64,000 nucleotides of DNA from Archivesica marissinica (GCA_014843695.1 CM026391.1:36143711-36207710), one strand, 5' to 3'. Positions 1-11,845 are shown, counted from the stretch's first letter. A program made the numbers and translations. The notes: generated by a model not told the origin, from the letters alone.

Positions 1-69
1 ATCCTTGGACTGGGAGGTATGTAAGATGGTACGGTTGTCGCCATATCGAATGCAAACATTGTAAAATAA

Positions 70-682
70 ATAAATTCTGGACTATGTTATACTAGAAAGT
101 ATATATATTCTAGCTAACTATATCTCAATAATCCTGGTCCGGTATTGTACACTAGAAAGTATATATATTCTAGCTAACTACATCTCAATAATCCTGGTCC
201 GGTATTGTACACTAGAAAGTATATATATTCTAGCTAACTACATCTCAATAATCCTGGTCCGGTATTGTACACTAGAGAGTATATATATTCTAGCTAACTA
301 CATCTCAGTAATCCTGGCCCGGTATAATTGTACACTAGAAAGTATATATATTCTAGCTAACAACATCTCAGTAATCCTGGTCCGGTATTGTACACTAGAA
401 AGTATATATAATCTAGCTAACTACATCTCAATAATCCTGGCCCGGTATTGTACACTAGAAAGTATATATATTCTAGCTAACTACATCTCAATAATCCTGG
501 TCCGGTATTGTACACTAGAAAGTATATAATTATATTCTAGCTAACTACATCTCAATAATCCTGGTCCGGTATTATACACTAGAAAGTATATATATTCTAG
601 CTAACTACATCTCAATAATCCTGGTCCGGTATTGTACACTAGAAAGTATATATATTCTAGCTAACTACATCTCAATAATCCT
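70..682. repeat. 60-bp minisatellite, about 10 copies
   Basis: About ten head-to-tail copies of a 60-bp unit containing the near-palindrome CTAGAAAGTATATATATTCT followed by AGCTAACTACATCTCAATAA and CCTGGTCCGGTATTGTACA. Copies differ by single substitutions and small indels in the AT core. There is no coding potential. Confidence 0.95.
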
Positions 683-1245
683 GTTTAGGAATCATGTAGT
701 AGACTGGTTCCTGTTTAGGAATCATGTAGTAGACTGGTTCCTGTTTAGGAATCATGTAGTAGACTGGTTCCTGTTTAGGAATCATGTAGGAGACTGGTTC
801 CTGTTTAGGAATCATGTAGTAGACTGGTGTCTGTTTAGGAAGCATGTAGGAGACTGGTTCCTGTTTAGGAATATTGTAGGAGACTGGTTCCTGTTTATGA
901 ATCATGAAGTAGACTGGTTCATGTTTATGAATCATGTAGTAGACTGGTTCCTGTTTAGGAATCATGTAATAGACTGGTTCCTGTTTAGGAATCATGTAGT
1001 AGACTGGTTCCTGTTTAGGAATCATGTAGTAGACTGGTTCCTGTTTAGGAATCATGTAGTAGACTGGTTCCTGTTAATAGGAATATCGTAGCAGACCTGT
1101 TTAGGATTTGTGTAGTAGACTGGTACCTGTGTAGGATTGATTGAACAGATTGATGTCAGTTTAGCAATATTGTAACAGACTGGTGCCAGATTTTGAATAG
1201 TGTAGTAGACTGGTACTAGAATGAGAATCTTGTAAACTAGCAGGC
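681..1245. repeat. 30-bp minisatellite, about 13 good copies plus a degenerate tail
   Basis: Thirty-bp units built on CCTGTTTAGGAATCATGTAG then TAGACTGGTT run to about 1,075 and then decay to 1,245. The array follows the 60-bp array directly. Because the unit is a multiple of three, both strands stay open in some frames, which produces spurious repetitive open frames. Confidence 0.93.
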
Positions 1246-2540
1246 CATAGGTAAAAATTAAGTGATTGTGTCACTGCCGTAAGGTCTAGGCGAGGTAAAA
1301 CTGTAGATAAATAAAAGTTAGACATGGTTAGGATTGTCTTTCTTTGAGTGCTTTATTGTAATCCTTGCTTCTCAATATAACAATAACATGGTTTTCACTG
1401 TGGGGGGGGTCGAATTATTTCATGTAAGAAGCTATCCTGGTGGCTCGCAGAAGATCTGCGGTTATATCTGGGTACCAGTCCGTGCCTGAAATACTGTTCG
1501 CAGGGGCATCCGGGGTCTTCCTCCACCAATAATAGCTGGAGAGCCGCGATATGACCTAAACTGTTGGTGCAACATTAAACCACAAAAGCAAACGAAAAAC
1601 AAAAAAAGCTTTAATTAATAATTAAAATAGCCATTACTCAAAAGTTTTTTTGTTTTCAACTTTATTTATTTTTACAACGATTACGAAACAAGTTAAATCA
1701 CTCCCATTGCCGCGGATAACAGCGTGATTGTGGTCCTTTGTATGAAAAAAACTGGAGTATCCCAGAGAAACCGAACTGTCCGATCTGGCGACTGCCGTAC
1801 CATCTGGCATACTTCTCATGCCTAGGGTTAACCCTGATTTCAATGTCGGCACGCTAGCAACACTACCGGTGTGCAAATGTTAATATATTATTCAACATCT
1901 TTCAAGGAGGAACTTTTACAAAATTTAAAAAAAGAAGAAAAGAATTCTCAAGTTATTGTATTTTGGCCAAATTATACACATATATTAGAAAACTTGTTTA
2001 TAAAGAAATAAATCTCTAGGGAGAGGGGAGGGGAGATCACCCTAATAGGGTAATACTTTGTGTGTAATATACTGATATACTTTTATAGAGAATAACAAGA
2101 AATCCAATAAATTGCTATTTTATGTCTTATTTATAATGGACACACAATATGTGTACATGTACCTCATGTTTTCAATGTCTTAGAATTTTGATTTGCCTGC
2201 TCTTCCTGTCTGCCTAGTGGTTACCCAATAAGAAATGTTAAAAATAATAATTGATATTATGCTGGAAGTTCACTGCACAACTTTTCTTGTTCTGAAAATA
2301 TCAAAGCTGTATAAATTCAGTATTTTCATTGTTATATAATCTAAATAATATTCTAACATGACTTGGTAGTTTGTTTGTATACCGTGTTTAAATCTGGAGT
2401 AAAACATGGCTTAGGCTATGATGTCAAACATGACATCATTTTACAAGTATTTTTGTGAAGTCATTTACACTTTCTAAAAAATAACACCAACTATTTTTGG
2501 GCTTTTTAGATATTTTGGTCATGTAATATTTGTATTTGCG
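1246..2540. other. Non-coding stretch with two SINE-like remnants
   Basis: No gene is supported. 1,425-1,605 ends in an A-rich tail after a segment (GCCGCGATATGACCTAAACT) that looks like the 3' part of a dispersed invertebrate SINE. 1,751-1,830 is a decayed relative of the repeat at 61,075-61,160, sharing CTGTCCGATCTGGCGAC and the flanking spacing. The rest is AT-rich, apparently single-copy DNA. Confidence 0.55.
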
Positions 2541-2765
2541 TTATTTATAGTCAAATAAAACATGGTTTGTCATTCTGAGATCTTGGTAATTCTAAAGCTC
2601 AGAATGACAAACCATGTTTTATTCCACTATTAATCTAAAGCTCAGAATGACAAACCATGTTTTATTCCACTATTAATCTAAAGCTCAGAATGACAAACCA
2701 TGTTTTATTCCACTATTAATCTAAAGTTCAGAATGACAAACCATGTTTTATTTGACTATAAATAA
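2541..2765. repeat. Inverted-repeat element with internal tandem copies
   Basis: The left arm (2,541-2,579), starting TTATTTATAGTCAAATAAAA, reappears inverted at 2,727-2,765 with one mismatch. Between the arms lie two further copies of the inner part of the right arm, in the same orientation as that arm. It looks like a small foldback or MITE whose right arm has been tandemly amplified. No target duplication was identified. Confidence 0.7.
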
Positions 2766-2908
2766 CTGAAACACAAAATCAATATTATTTCTTAAATAAA
2801 AAATCGACATAATTTTGTTTTCCCAGAATTTTACTTTTATTCGTTGAAAACATTTTTTTTTCAATTCCTGCCTGAAAAGTTTACTTTTTACAATTTTGGC
2901 ATTTGTGA

Positions 2909-5900
2909 ACTGAGATATCGATATATATATCCTACATTAGTGAACTGAGATATCGCTATATATCCTACATTAGTGAACTGAGATATCGCTATATATCATA
3001 CATTAGTGAACTGAGATATCGCTATATATCATACATTAGTGAACTGAGATATCGCTATATATCATACATTAGTGAACTGAGATATCGCTATATATCATAC
3101 ATTAGTGAACTGAGATATCGCTATATATCATACATTAGTGAACTGAGATATCGATATATATATATACCCTACATTAGTGAACTGATATATCGCTCTATAT
3201 ATATCCTACATTAGTGAACTGAGATATCGCTATATATCCTACATTAGTGAACTGAGATATTGCTATATATATATACATTAGTGAACTGAGATATCACTAT
3301 ATATATACATTAGTGAACTGAGATATCACTATATATATACATTAGTGAACTGAGATATCGCTATATATATACATAGTGAACTGAGATATCACTATATATA
3401 TACATTAGTGAACTGAGATATCAATATATATATACATTAGTGAACTGAGATATCGCTAATATATCCTACATTAGTGAACTGAGATATCCTATATATATCC
3501 TACATTAGTGAACTGAGATATCAATATATATATATACATTAGTGAACTGAGATATCACTATATATACATTAGTGAACTGAGATATCAATATATATATACA
3601 TTAGTGAACTGAGATATCACTATATATATACATTAGTGAACTGAGATATCACTATATATTTACATTAGTGAACTGAGATATCGCTATATATATACATTAG
3701 TGAACTGAGATATCACTATATATATACATTAGTGAACTGAGATATCACTATATATATACATTAGTGAACTGAGATATCGCTATATATATACATTAGTGAA
3801 CTGAGATATCACTATATATATACATTAGTGAACTGAGATATCAATATATATATACATTAGTGAACTGAGATATCGCTATATATATCCTACATTAGTGAAC
3901 TGAGATATCACTATATATATACATTAGTGAACTGAGATATCAATATATATATACATTAGTGAACTGAGATATCGCTATATATATCTACATTAGTGAACTG
4001 AGATATCGCTATATATATACATTAGTGAACTGAGATATCACTATATATACATTAGTGAACTGAGATATCGCTATATATATATACATTAGTGAACTGAGAT
4101 ATCGCTATATATATACATTAGTGAACTGAGATATCACTATATATATACATTAGTGAACTGAGATATCACTATATATATACATTAGTGAACTGAGATATCA
4201 CTATATATATACATTAGTGAACTGAGATATCACTATATATATACATTAGTGAACTGAGATATCGCTATATATATACATTAGTGAACTGAGATATCACTAT
4301 ATATCATACATTAGTGAACTGAGATATCACTATATATACATTAGTGAACTGAATTATCGCTATATATATACATTAGTGAACTGAGATATCACTATATATA
4401 TACATTAGTGAACTGAGTTATCGCTATATATATACATTAGTGAACTGAGATATCACTATATATATACATTAGTGAAATAAGATATCGCTATACATATCCT
4501 ACATTAGTGAACTGAGTTATCGCTATATATATACATTAGTGAAATAAGATATCACTATATATATCATACATTAGTGAACTGAGATATCGCTATATATATC
4601 ATACATTAGTGAACTGAGATATCACTATATATATCCTACGTTAGTGAACTGAGATATCACTATATATCATGCATTAATTAACTGAGATATCACTATATAT
4701 CATACATTAGTGAACTGAGATATCGCTATATATATCATACATTAGTGAACTGAGATATCGCTATATATATCCTACATTAGTGAACTGAGATATCACTATA
4801 TATAATACATTAGTGAACTGAGATATCACTATATATCATACATTAGTGAATGAGATATCACTATATATATCCTACATTAGTGAACTGAGATATCACTATA
4901 TATATATACATTAGTGAACTGAGATATCACTATATATATATACATTAGTGAACTGAGATATCAATATATATCATGCATTAATTAACTGAGATATCACTAT
5001 ATATCATACATTAGTGAACTGAGATATCGCTATATATCTTACAATAGTGAACTGAGATATCAATATATATCATGCATTAGTTAACTGAGATATCACTATA
5101 TATCATACATTAGTGATTAGTGAACTGAGATATCGCTATATAGCATACATTAGTGAACTGAGATATCACTATATATATACATTAGTGAACTGAGATATCG
5201 CTATATATATATACATTAGTGATTAGTGAACTGAGATATCGCTATATATCTTACATTAGTGAACTGAGATATCAATATATATCATGCATTAGTTAACTGA
5301 GATATCACTATATATCATACATTAGTGATTAGTGAACTGAGATATCGCTATATATATATACATTAGTGATTAGTGAACTGAGATATCGCTATATAGCATA
5401 CATTAGTGAACTGAGATATCACTATATATATACATTAGTTAACTGAGATATCAATATATATCATACATTAGTGAACTGTGATATCGCTATATATATCCTA
5501 TATTAGTGAACTGAGATATCACTATATATATACATTAGTTAACTGAGATATCAATATATATCATACATTAGTGAACTGTGATATTGCTATATATATCCTA
5601 CATTAGTGAACTGAGATATCGCTATATATATCCTACATTAGTGAACTCAGATATCACTATATATATATATATATACATTAGTGAACTGAGATATCACTAT
5701 ATATACATTAGTGAACTGAGATATCACTATATATATATACATTAGTGAACTGAGATATCACTATATATCATGCATTAATTAACTGAGATATCACTATATA
5801 TCATACATTAGTGAACTGAGATATCACTATATATATATCCTACATTAGTGAACTGAGATATCACTATATATAATACATTAGTGAACTGAGATATCACTAT

Positions 5901-7345
5901 ATATCCTACATTAGTGAACTGAGATATCACTATATATATATATATATACATTAGTGAACTGAGATATCACTATATATATATTCATTAGTGAACTGAGATA
6001 TCAATATATATCATGCATTAATTAACTGAGATATCACTATATATCATACATTAGTGAACTGAGATATCGCTATATATCTTACATTAGTGAACTGAGATAT
6101 CAATATATATCATGCATTAGTTAACTGAGATATCACTATATATCATACATTAGTGATTAGTGAACTGAGATATCGCTATATAGCATACATTAGTGAACTG
6201 AGATATCACTATATATATATATACATTAGTTAACTGAGATATCAATATATATCATACATTAGTGAACTGTGATATCGCTATATATATCCTACATTAGTGA
6301 ACTGAGTATCCTATATATACATTATCTGAGATCATATATCATCATGTGAACTGGATATCGCTATATATATCCTACATTAGTGAACTGAGATATCGCTAAT
6401 ATATCCTATTAGTGAACTCAGATTCACTATATATATATATATATACATTAGTGAACTGAGATATCACTATATATACATTAGTGAACTGAGATATCAATAT
6501 ATATCATGCATTAATTAACTGAGATATCACTATATATCATACATTAGTGAACTGAGATATTGCTATATATCTTACATTAGTGAACTGTGATATCGCTATA
6601 TATATCCTACATTAGTGAACTGAGATATCACTATATATATACATTAGTTAACTGAGATATCAATATATATCCTACATTAGTGAACTGAGATATCGCTATA
6701 TATATCCTACATTAGTGAACTCAGATATCACTATATATATACATTAGTTAACTGAGATATCAATATATATCATACATTAGTGAACTGTGATATCGCTATA
6801 TATATCCTACATTAGTGAACTGAGATATCACTATATATATACATTAGTTAACTGAGATATCAATATATATCATACATTAGTGAACTGAGATATCGCTATA
6901 TATATCCTACATTAATGAACTCAGATATCGCTATATATATACATTAGTGAACTGAGATATCACTACATATACATTAGTGAACTGAGATATTGCTATATAT
7001 ATATATATACATTAGTGAACTGAGATATCGCTATATATATACATTAGTGAACTGAGATATCACTATATATCTACATTAGTGAACTGAGATATCACTATAT
7101 ATATACATTAGTGAACTGAGATATCTCTATATATATATATATACATTAGTGAACTGAGATATCACTATATATATACATTAGTGAACTGAGATATCACTAT
7201 ATATATACATTAGTGAACTGAGATATCGCTATATATATACATTAGTGAACTGAGATATCACTATATATATATACATTAGTGAACTGAGATATCGCTATAT
7301 ATATATATATATATATACATTAGTGAACTGAGATATCACTATATA
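2909..7345. repeat. Large AT-rich minisatellite, unit about 27-33 bp
   Basis: Well over a hundred copies of a unit containing ACATTAGTGAACTGAGATATC followed by a variable (TA)n core, with the palindrome GATATC in nearly every unit. Length variation comes from the TA core and from GCTATA/ACTATA/AATATA variants. Higher-order blocks are visible, for example the similar segments around 4,960-5,600 and 6,000-6,900. The array resumes at 7,643 after a SINE insertion. Confidence 0.97.
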
Positions 7346-7374
7346 AACAAAACAACACTATATACATTAATGAA

Positions 7375-7642
7375 GTCCGCCTCCGTGGTCGAGTGGTTAA
7401 GGTCGCTGACTTGTATACCACTGTAACCTATCATCACTGATGGTCACGGGTTCGAGCCCCGCTCAGGCCGTGTCTCATTTATATGAAAAAGTTGGCAGTT
7501 TCTTACGGAGGTTGGTGCACCCAAGTACTGGTTAACCGCTGGAGCCTGCCCAGGAAAGGTGTTGTTAAGTAAACTGCCCGCCGGCGATATAGCCCAAAAT
7601 GGTGCTGATGCAGGCGTAAAACCCGAAATATAACATAACATA
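7375..7642 (+). mobile_element. tRNA-Ser-like SINE inserted in the minisatellite
   Basis: The 5' part (about 7,378-7,465) has tRNA-like A-box (GTGGTCGAGTGGTTAAGG) and B-box (GGGTTCGAGCC) sequences with a long variable region, resembling a tRNA-Ser head. A non-tRNA body follows, and the 3' end is an (ATAAC)-type tail. The 11-bp direct repeat ACATTAATGAA flanks it at 7,364-7,374 and 7,643-7,653, which is a target-site duplication. A truncated relative lies at 63,000-63,125. Confidence 0.88.
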
Positions 7643-7900
7643 ACATTAATGAACTGAGATATCACTATATATATACATGAATGAACTGAGATATCACTAT
7701 ATATATACATTAATGAACTGAGATATCACTATATATATACATTAATGAACTGAGATATCACTATATATATACATTAATGAACTGAGATATCACTATATAT
7801 ATATACATTAATGAACTGAGATATCACTATATATATACATTAGTGAACTGAGATATCACTATATATATACATTAATGAACTGAGATATCACTATATATAT
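7643..7900. repeat. Continuation of the AT-rich minisatellite
   Basis: About eight units of the same repeat as 2,909-7,345. Nearly all carry the TAATGAACTGAG variant rather than TAGTGAACTGAG, unlike most units before the SINE. This suggests local amplification of the variant unit that was the SINE target. Confidence 0.93.
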
Positions 7901-7990
7901 CCAGCTCACACATATGGGGAATAAAGTGCAAACTTAAATGATTTTTTGAAATAATTTTTGGATATATAGTGACATTATCATATTCTCCTC

Positions 7991-9229
7991 ATGCCAATGG
8001 AAAAACAATCTCAAAATAAAAAGCAGACTAGAAAGAAGAAGCGAAAACAAATTTCACCATTGTCAACTACATGTACACAACGCTCGGATGATCAAATTGA
8101 ACAGTTGCAATCAGGTTTATCGAGTGTGGCGACACCGTGCACGGACAATAACGAGGATTATAACCAACACAAACGTGTAAAGAATCGACTGTGCAACATT
8201 ACACAACCACAACCGGAATATTTTATCTTCGACTCACCAGCAGTAAATAGTATGAGTAACATGAACAATATTGGATATACACCAACATTTCCTGGGCAGT
8301 TTATGCAACCATCGGTTTCACCATCACATTTTGGTGTACAGTCAACTACCGCACCACCCCAATGGGCACTCGGAATTATAGAGGACTTAAAAACCATCAA
8401 ACTTAGTGTGTCCAAAATAGATGGAATTGAAAAAACGGTAAATCTAATGAACGCCCAGCTCAGTGACCTTACGGTAAAGGTTAATACCATCGACAAGAGA
8501 GTTTCTGATATCGAAACATTCGATACATTCATCAACGACAAACACGAAGAACAATCTAATAAACTCAACTCCACTAAAACGGAAGTCAAAAACCTTCATG
8601 AAAAGTGTTCAACAATGCAAAACACGATTACCAACCTCAAACAATCGAACGATCAATTGAAAATCAAAGTGACAGACAGTGAATACAGGAGTATATATAA
8701 CCTTATATTTTACGGCATATCGGAATCCGTTACAACCCCAGTCAGACCCCACTATACAAGGACTTCTGGTGACCAAACCCACGTTAAATCCAGCGAAATG
8801 GAATCCAGTGATCTAGAAACACCACCCATAGCAACTGCTGTAGACCCAGAGACACATGCGTGTGAGATGCTCGTTAAACAATTTATCGTTGATGTTATGA
8901 AAATCAACAGCGACGATTTGGTGTTTGATCGAGCCCACAGACTAGGAAGATTGGATAAATCTAGGAAACCTCGCCCAATAATCGTGAAGTTCCATTATTA
9001 TACTGATCGGGAGCGTATTCGAAAGGCATCTCTGGAACTTAAAGACCACATGAAGACTCTAAACGTTGGAGTCGGAGTGCAGCTTCCCAAGGACTGGCAG
9101 GATGCTCGACAGAAGCTATACCCTATTTTTAGCTCCGAGAAACAGAAAGGAAACAATGTAAGATTTATAGGAGAGAAGCTGTTAATAAACGGAAAGGAGT
9201 ACAGAGCCCCACCGACGACTGACACCTAG
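7991..9229 (+). CDS. LINE ORF1 protein (coiled coil, RRM-like and C-terminal domain)
   Basis: An intact 412-residue frame. The basic N-terminus (KKQTRKKKRKQ) precedes a Pro/Ser/Thr-rich segment. Residues about 135-235 are heptad-like coiled coil. An RRM-like core begins near residue 237 (YNLIFYGISE). The C-terminal domain has the RAHRLGR motif followed by RPIIVKFHYY and ends with KLLINGKEYR. This order is that of L1-type ORF1 RNA-binding chaperones, which trimerise and coat LINE RNA. The first ATG with an uninterrupted frame was used. The TAG stop at 9,227-9,229 is followed in the same frame by ORF2. Confidence 0.9.
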   Translation: MPMEKQSQNKKQTRKKKRKQISPLSTTCTQRSDDQIEQLQSGLSSVATPCTDNNEDYNQHKRVKNRLCNITQPQPEYFIFDSPAVNSMSNMNNIGYTPTFPGQFMQPSVSPSHFGVQSTTAPPQWALGIIEDLKTIKLSVSKIDGIEKTVNLMNAQLSDLTVKVNTIDKRVSDIETFDTFINDKHEEQSNKLNSTKTEVKNLHEKCSTMQNTITNLKQSNDQLKIKVTDSEYRSIYNLIFYGISESVTTPVRPHYTRTSGDQTHVKSSEMESSDLETPPIATAVDPETHACEMLVKQFIVDVMKINSDDLVFDRAHRLGRLDKSRKPRPIIVKFHYYTDRERIRKASLELKDHMKTLNVGVGVQLPKDWQDARQKLYPIFSSEKQKGNNVRFIGEKLLINGKEYRAPPTTDT

Positions 9230-10629
9230 GGAGGTCACGAAGAGCCACCATTTGACATAATATCTTGGAACATAAATGGACTTGTAAGAAAAATCGCAGA
9301 CCCAGACTTTGTGGATTTAATTAAACAACATGATATCATTATTTTAACAGAAACTTGGATATCCAAAAACACATGTTATAATTTAAATATCCAGGGATAT
9401 AATGCATACCATCTGTATGGTAATAAGGCTATTAACACATGTAAAGGACGTTATTCTGGAGGAATTACTGTTTATTTTAAATCTGAACTGAGTGAGTACA
9501 TTAATATTGTTGAAGAACAACAGTGTGGTATTATTTGGATACAAATGTGTAAATCTATGTTTAATTTTGATACTGATGTATTTATGTGTTGCACGTATAT
9601 TCCACCATATGACTCAAAAGTAATTAATCGCAATGAGATTGATATATTCGAACAAATCGAAATAGGAATTGAAAAATATAAGATTCAAGGTAACGTTTTT
9701 GTAACTGGAGATCTAAATTCTAGAACTTCAAATGTGTCCGATTTTATTATGTTTGACAGATTTCTGGATAATGATAACGATCTTCTCGCTAACGATGATA
9801 TCTTACCCAGAGTAAATAAAGACCAACTATTAGATACACATGGTAAACGATTGATACAATTATGTAAGTCAACACATTTGTTAATATGCAACGGTCGTCT
9901 TCAAAATGACAGGAATAAAGGCGAATTTACATTTATAAATAAAAATGGTACTTCGACAGTTGATTATTTGCTAACAAATCCAACAAACTTTAACTTAATC
10001 ACGTACTTTAATATAATGCAAGCTACTGAATGTTCCGATCACAATGCTATACATATTCACATTAAACGTGAAATACCCCTACCTGTACCACGTGATAATA
10101 ATGATACCAATCAGAAAATATTCCTATCTTGGGATAGTGCGCGTATAGATATATTTAGGAATAATTTATTAAATCGACGCGTACTACTTGACCAAATAAC
10201 GGCTCATTTACATACGGTCACCGTTGACCAATCGATTGAATTGTTCACATCTTATATGCAAGAAAATGCTTTCAGTGTATTCGGTAAAACTAGAAAAACA
10301 TACAAACTGAATAATATATTGTTAAAAAATAAAAATAAATGGTTTAATAAAGACTGCTACAATGCACGTCATGAATTTAATATGGCAAGAAATTACTATC
10401 TACGACATAGAACAGTTGAATATAAAACCATATTTTTGAATAAAAACTTGCTTATAACAATATTAAGCGTAAATGTAAAATACAGTTTAAACGAAATGAG
10501 GGAAAACGCATTTCACATCTAGCAAAATCCAATCCAAAGTCCTTTTGGAAAAATATTAAATCGCAAAATAGACAAAATAACACAGACCCGAGTAATGTTA
10601 CCATGACAGACATGTACACACATTATAAT
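9230..10629 (+). pseudogene. LINE ORF2, endonuclease part only, frameshifted and truncated
   Basis: An apurinic-type (EEP) endonuclease domain with its signature segments in order: SWNINGL (about 9,263), LTETW (about 9,344), GDLNS (about 9,706), DYLL (about 9,961) and SDHNAIHI (about 10,036). The reading starts in the frame of ORF1 immediately after its TAG, and no ATG precedes the SWNINGL motif. That frame stops at 10,522. The coding sense continues in another frame from about 10,450 (segment LAKSNPKSFWKNIK), so there is a frameshift near 10,440-10,460. The reverse transcriptase and all later domains are absent, so the copy cannot move on its own. Confidence 0.85.
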
Positions 10630-10787
10630 AGTAGTATAGGGTGGCACTATGGGGCATGTCTATGGCACTATGGGGCATTTTACCGAGGTGGGTGGCAGTA
10701 TGGGGCATTTTTTTTATGGCGCTATGGGGCATTTATACACATGCACATGTTTGACATGCCCCCATAGTTCCAACCCTAGTGACTACT
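10630..10787. repeat. Foldback repeat at the element's left edge
   Basis: The outer arms AGTAGT...GGGTGGCACTATGGGGCATG (10,630-10,658) and the inverted copy CATGCCCCCATAGTTCC...ACTACT (10,755-10,787) can pair over about 30 bases with a few bulges. Between them are three further direct copies of a GGCACTATGGGGCAT-like 15-mer. It is either the terminal hairpin or inverted repeat of the PolB element, or a small separate foldback MITE (TA on both sides) at the junction with the LINE. Confidence 0.65.
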
Positions 10788-10915
10788 AAAAATAACATAA
10801 CCCATAATAAATTTTTCAATTTTTTTTATTTACTAATAACTAATTAACTAATAACTAAAACATTAGTAACATACATGTTAATTTGAATACATGTTAATTT
10901 AAAGTTTTTTCACAT
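10788..10915. other. AT-rich left terminal spacer
   Basis: Very AT-rich DNA with short direct repeats (ACTAATAACTAATTAACTAA; ACATGTTAATTT twice). Read on the minus strand it is the 3' flank of the NADAR gene. An AATAAA (complement of 10,925-10,930) overlaps the end of that gene, so ordinary polyadenylation is possible here. No histone-type hairpin is present. Confidence 0.5.
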
Positions 10916-11419
10916 TTACAACATTTTATTCCTAATAAAATATCTAATATGCATTAATATTTCTCCAAACTTATTTAGTCCTTGCCATTTTGCTTGCACT
11001 GTCGCATTTTTATGCCACATATTTAAACCAATACCCCAAATACAGTCTCGAGGATTAGCCTCTGCAAGAATTTTATTATTTGTATTTAATAAAAATCTCT
11101 TTAAGTATTCGTTTTGGTTATATTTTAACCAGTTTCCATCAAAAAGCACTTGTTCTGAATCTCTGTTCCATTGTTGTACATCAAAAAGTTCAGATCTTGA
11201 CCTTCCTAGATGTCGTATTTCAGCTGCATTTGTAGAAATAAGGATCTTCTCAGCAATAGTATGTTCTTGACATTGTAGCATTTTTTTATGTTGAAAATAT
11301 TGTTCAGTACATATATATTTCACTCCATCACTATCTATAAAGTCTGCAAGGTAAAAATTACTGAAGACACTGTTTTGTCCATAAAATAAAACCATATCGT
11401 TTGTTATTCTGTCATCCAT
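10916..11419 (-). CDS. NADAR (YbiA-like) domain protein
   Basis: 167 residues from the ATG at 11,419, or 184 if the ATG at 11,470 is used. I prefer the inner start because it lies 8 nt after the upstream gene's TGA and just before the domain. NADAR-type segments in order (inner numbering): FSNFY 19-23, CTEQYFQHKKM 37-47, LGR 71-73, a W...LFDGNW...EYLKRFLL block at 84-111, EANPRDCIWGIGL 120-132 and W-x-G-x-NKFGEILM 145-156. The length matches single-domain NADAR proteins. Family members bind ADP-ribose and have been shown to remove ADP-ribose from guanosine, antagonising DarT1-type DNA ADP-ribosyltransferases. It is the third gene of a tight minus-strand cluster. A role in removing host-applied ADP-ribose from element DNA or RNA is inference. 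Confidence 0.87.
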   Translation of the reverse strand: MDDRITNDMVLFYGQNSVFSNFYLADFIDSDGVKYICTEQYFQHKKMLQCQEHTIAEKILISTNAAEIRHLGRSRSELFDVQQWNRDSEQVLFDGNWLKYNQNEYLKRFLLNTNNKILAEANPRDCIWGIGLNMWHKNATVQAKWQGLNKFGEILMHIRYFIRNKML

Positions 11420-11427
11420 AGTTCTCT

Positions 11428-11841
11428 TCAAATCTTTCTTTGTAAATGATAGGATAGTAATACCTCGCATACATTTATATAATCTTCATCCTCTGGAGTT
11501 ATTTTCATCTTCTTTAAATAGTTATCATATATTATATACCAATCATCTATATCTAGTGTTTCTTTTAACACAGTTTCTATATCTTTATGTTTAACACTCG
11601 CAATATTTTTGTTATATAAATAATGTTTAATAACACTTTCCATATCTATATATTGACCCAAATGTAAACGTACATTTGACAACATATTACCAAAATTCTC
11701 TTCTTTTGGTGTTCTCTTTCGTGTTATTTCATCATTAACCATATCAATCATCACCTCCTCCCCTATATCTAAATGTATAATACTACTAACAAAATCCGAA
11801 CATAATCCTACTCCACCATCGGATTTTACTATATGTGACAT
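11428..11841 (-). CDS. Uncharacterised protein, paralog of the upstream gene
   Basis: 137 residues from the ATG at 11,841, five bases after the TAG of the upstream gene (an upstream ATG at 11,892 would overlap that gene). It aligns along its length with the upstream neighbour: LDIG...IDMVNDEITRK, then ML...LGQYIDMESVIKHYL, DIETVL, W...YDNYL and a C-terminal EDYINVCEVLLSYH. It is acidic and helix-rich, with no signal peptide, membrane segment or known catalytic motif. I do not recognise the family. The conserved C-terminal YINV-x-x-VLL-x-YH block is the best handle for searches. The two genes are an obvious tandem duplication feeding into the NADAR gene. Confidence 0.75.
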   Translation of the reverse strand: MSHIVKSDGGVGLCSDFVSSIIHLDIGEEVMIDMVNDEITRKRTPKEENFGNMLSNVRLHLGQYIDMESVIKHYLYNKNIASVKHKDIETVLKETLDIDDWYIIYDNYLKKMKITPEDEDYINVCEVLLSYHLQRKI

Positions 11842-11845
11842 GTTA

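Larger units (their letters stand above)
7901..10629 (+). mobile_element. Non-LTR retrotransposon (LINE), 3' half missing
   Basis: Contains a short upstream region, an L1-type ORF1 and the first half of ORF2 (endonuclease domain). The sequence ends abruptly at about 10,629, before any reverse transcriptase motif, where the virus-like element's foldback left end begins. The simplest reading is that the element inserted into the LINE, but the LINE's other half is not found in this window, so deletion or 5'-fragment retention is also possible. Confidence 0.85.

Noticed and set aside
7375..7470. Functional tRNA-Ser gene
   Set aside because: The acceptor stem pairs poorly, the body and (ATAAC) tail follow without a terminator, and target duplications show it is a SINE.
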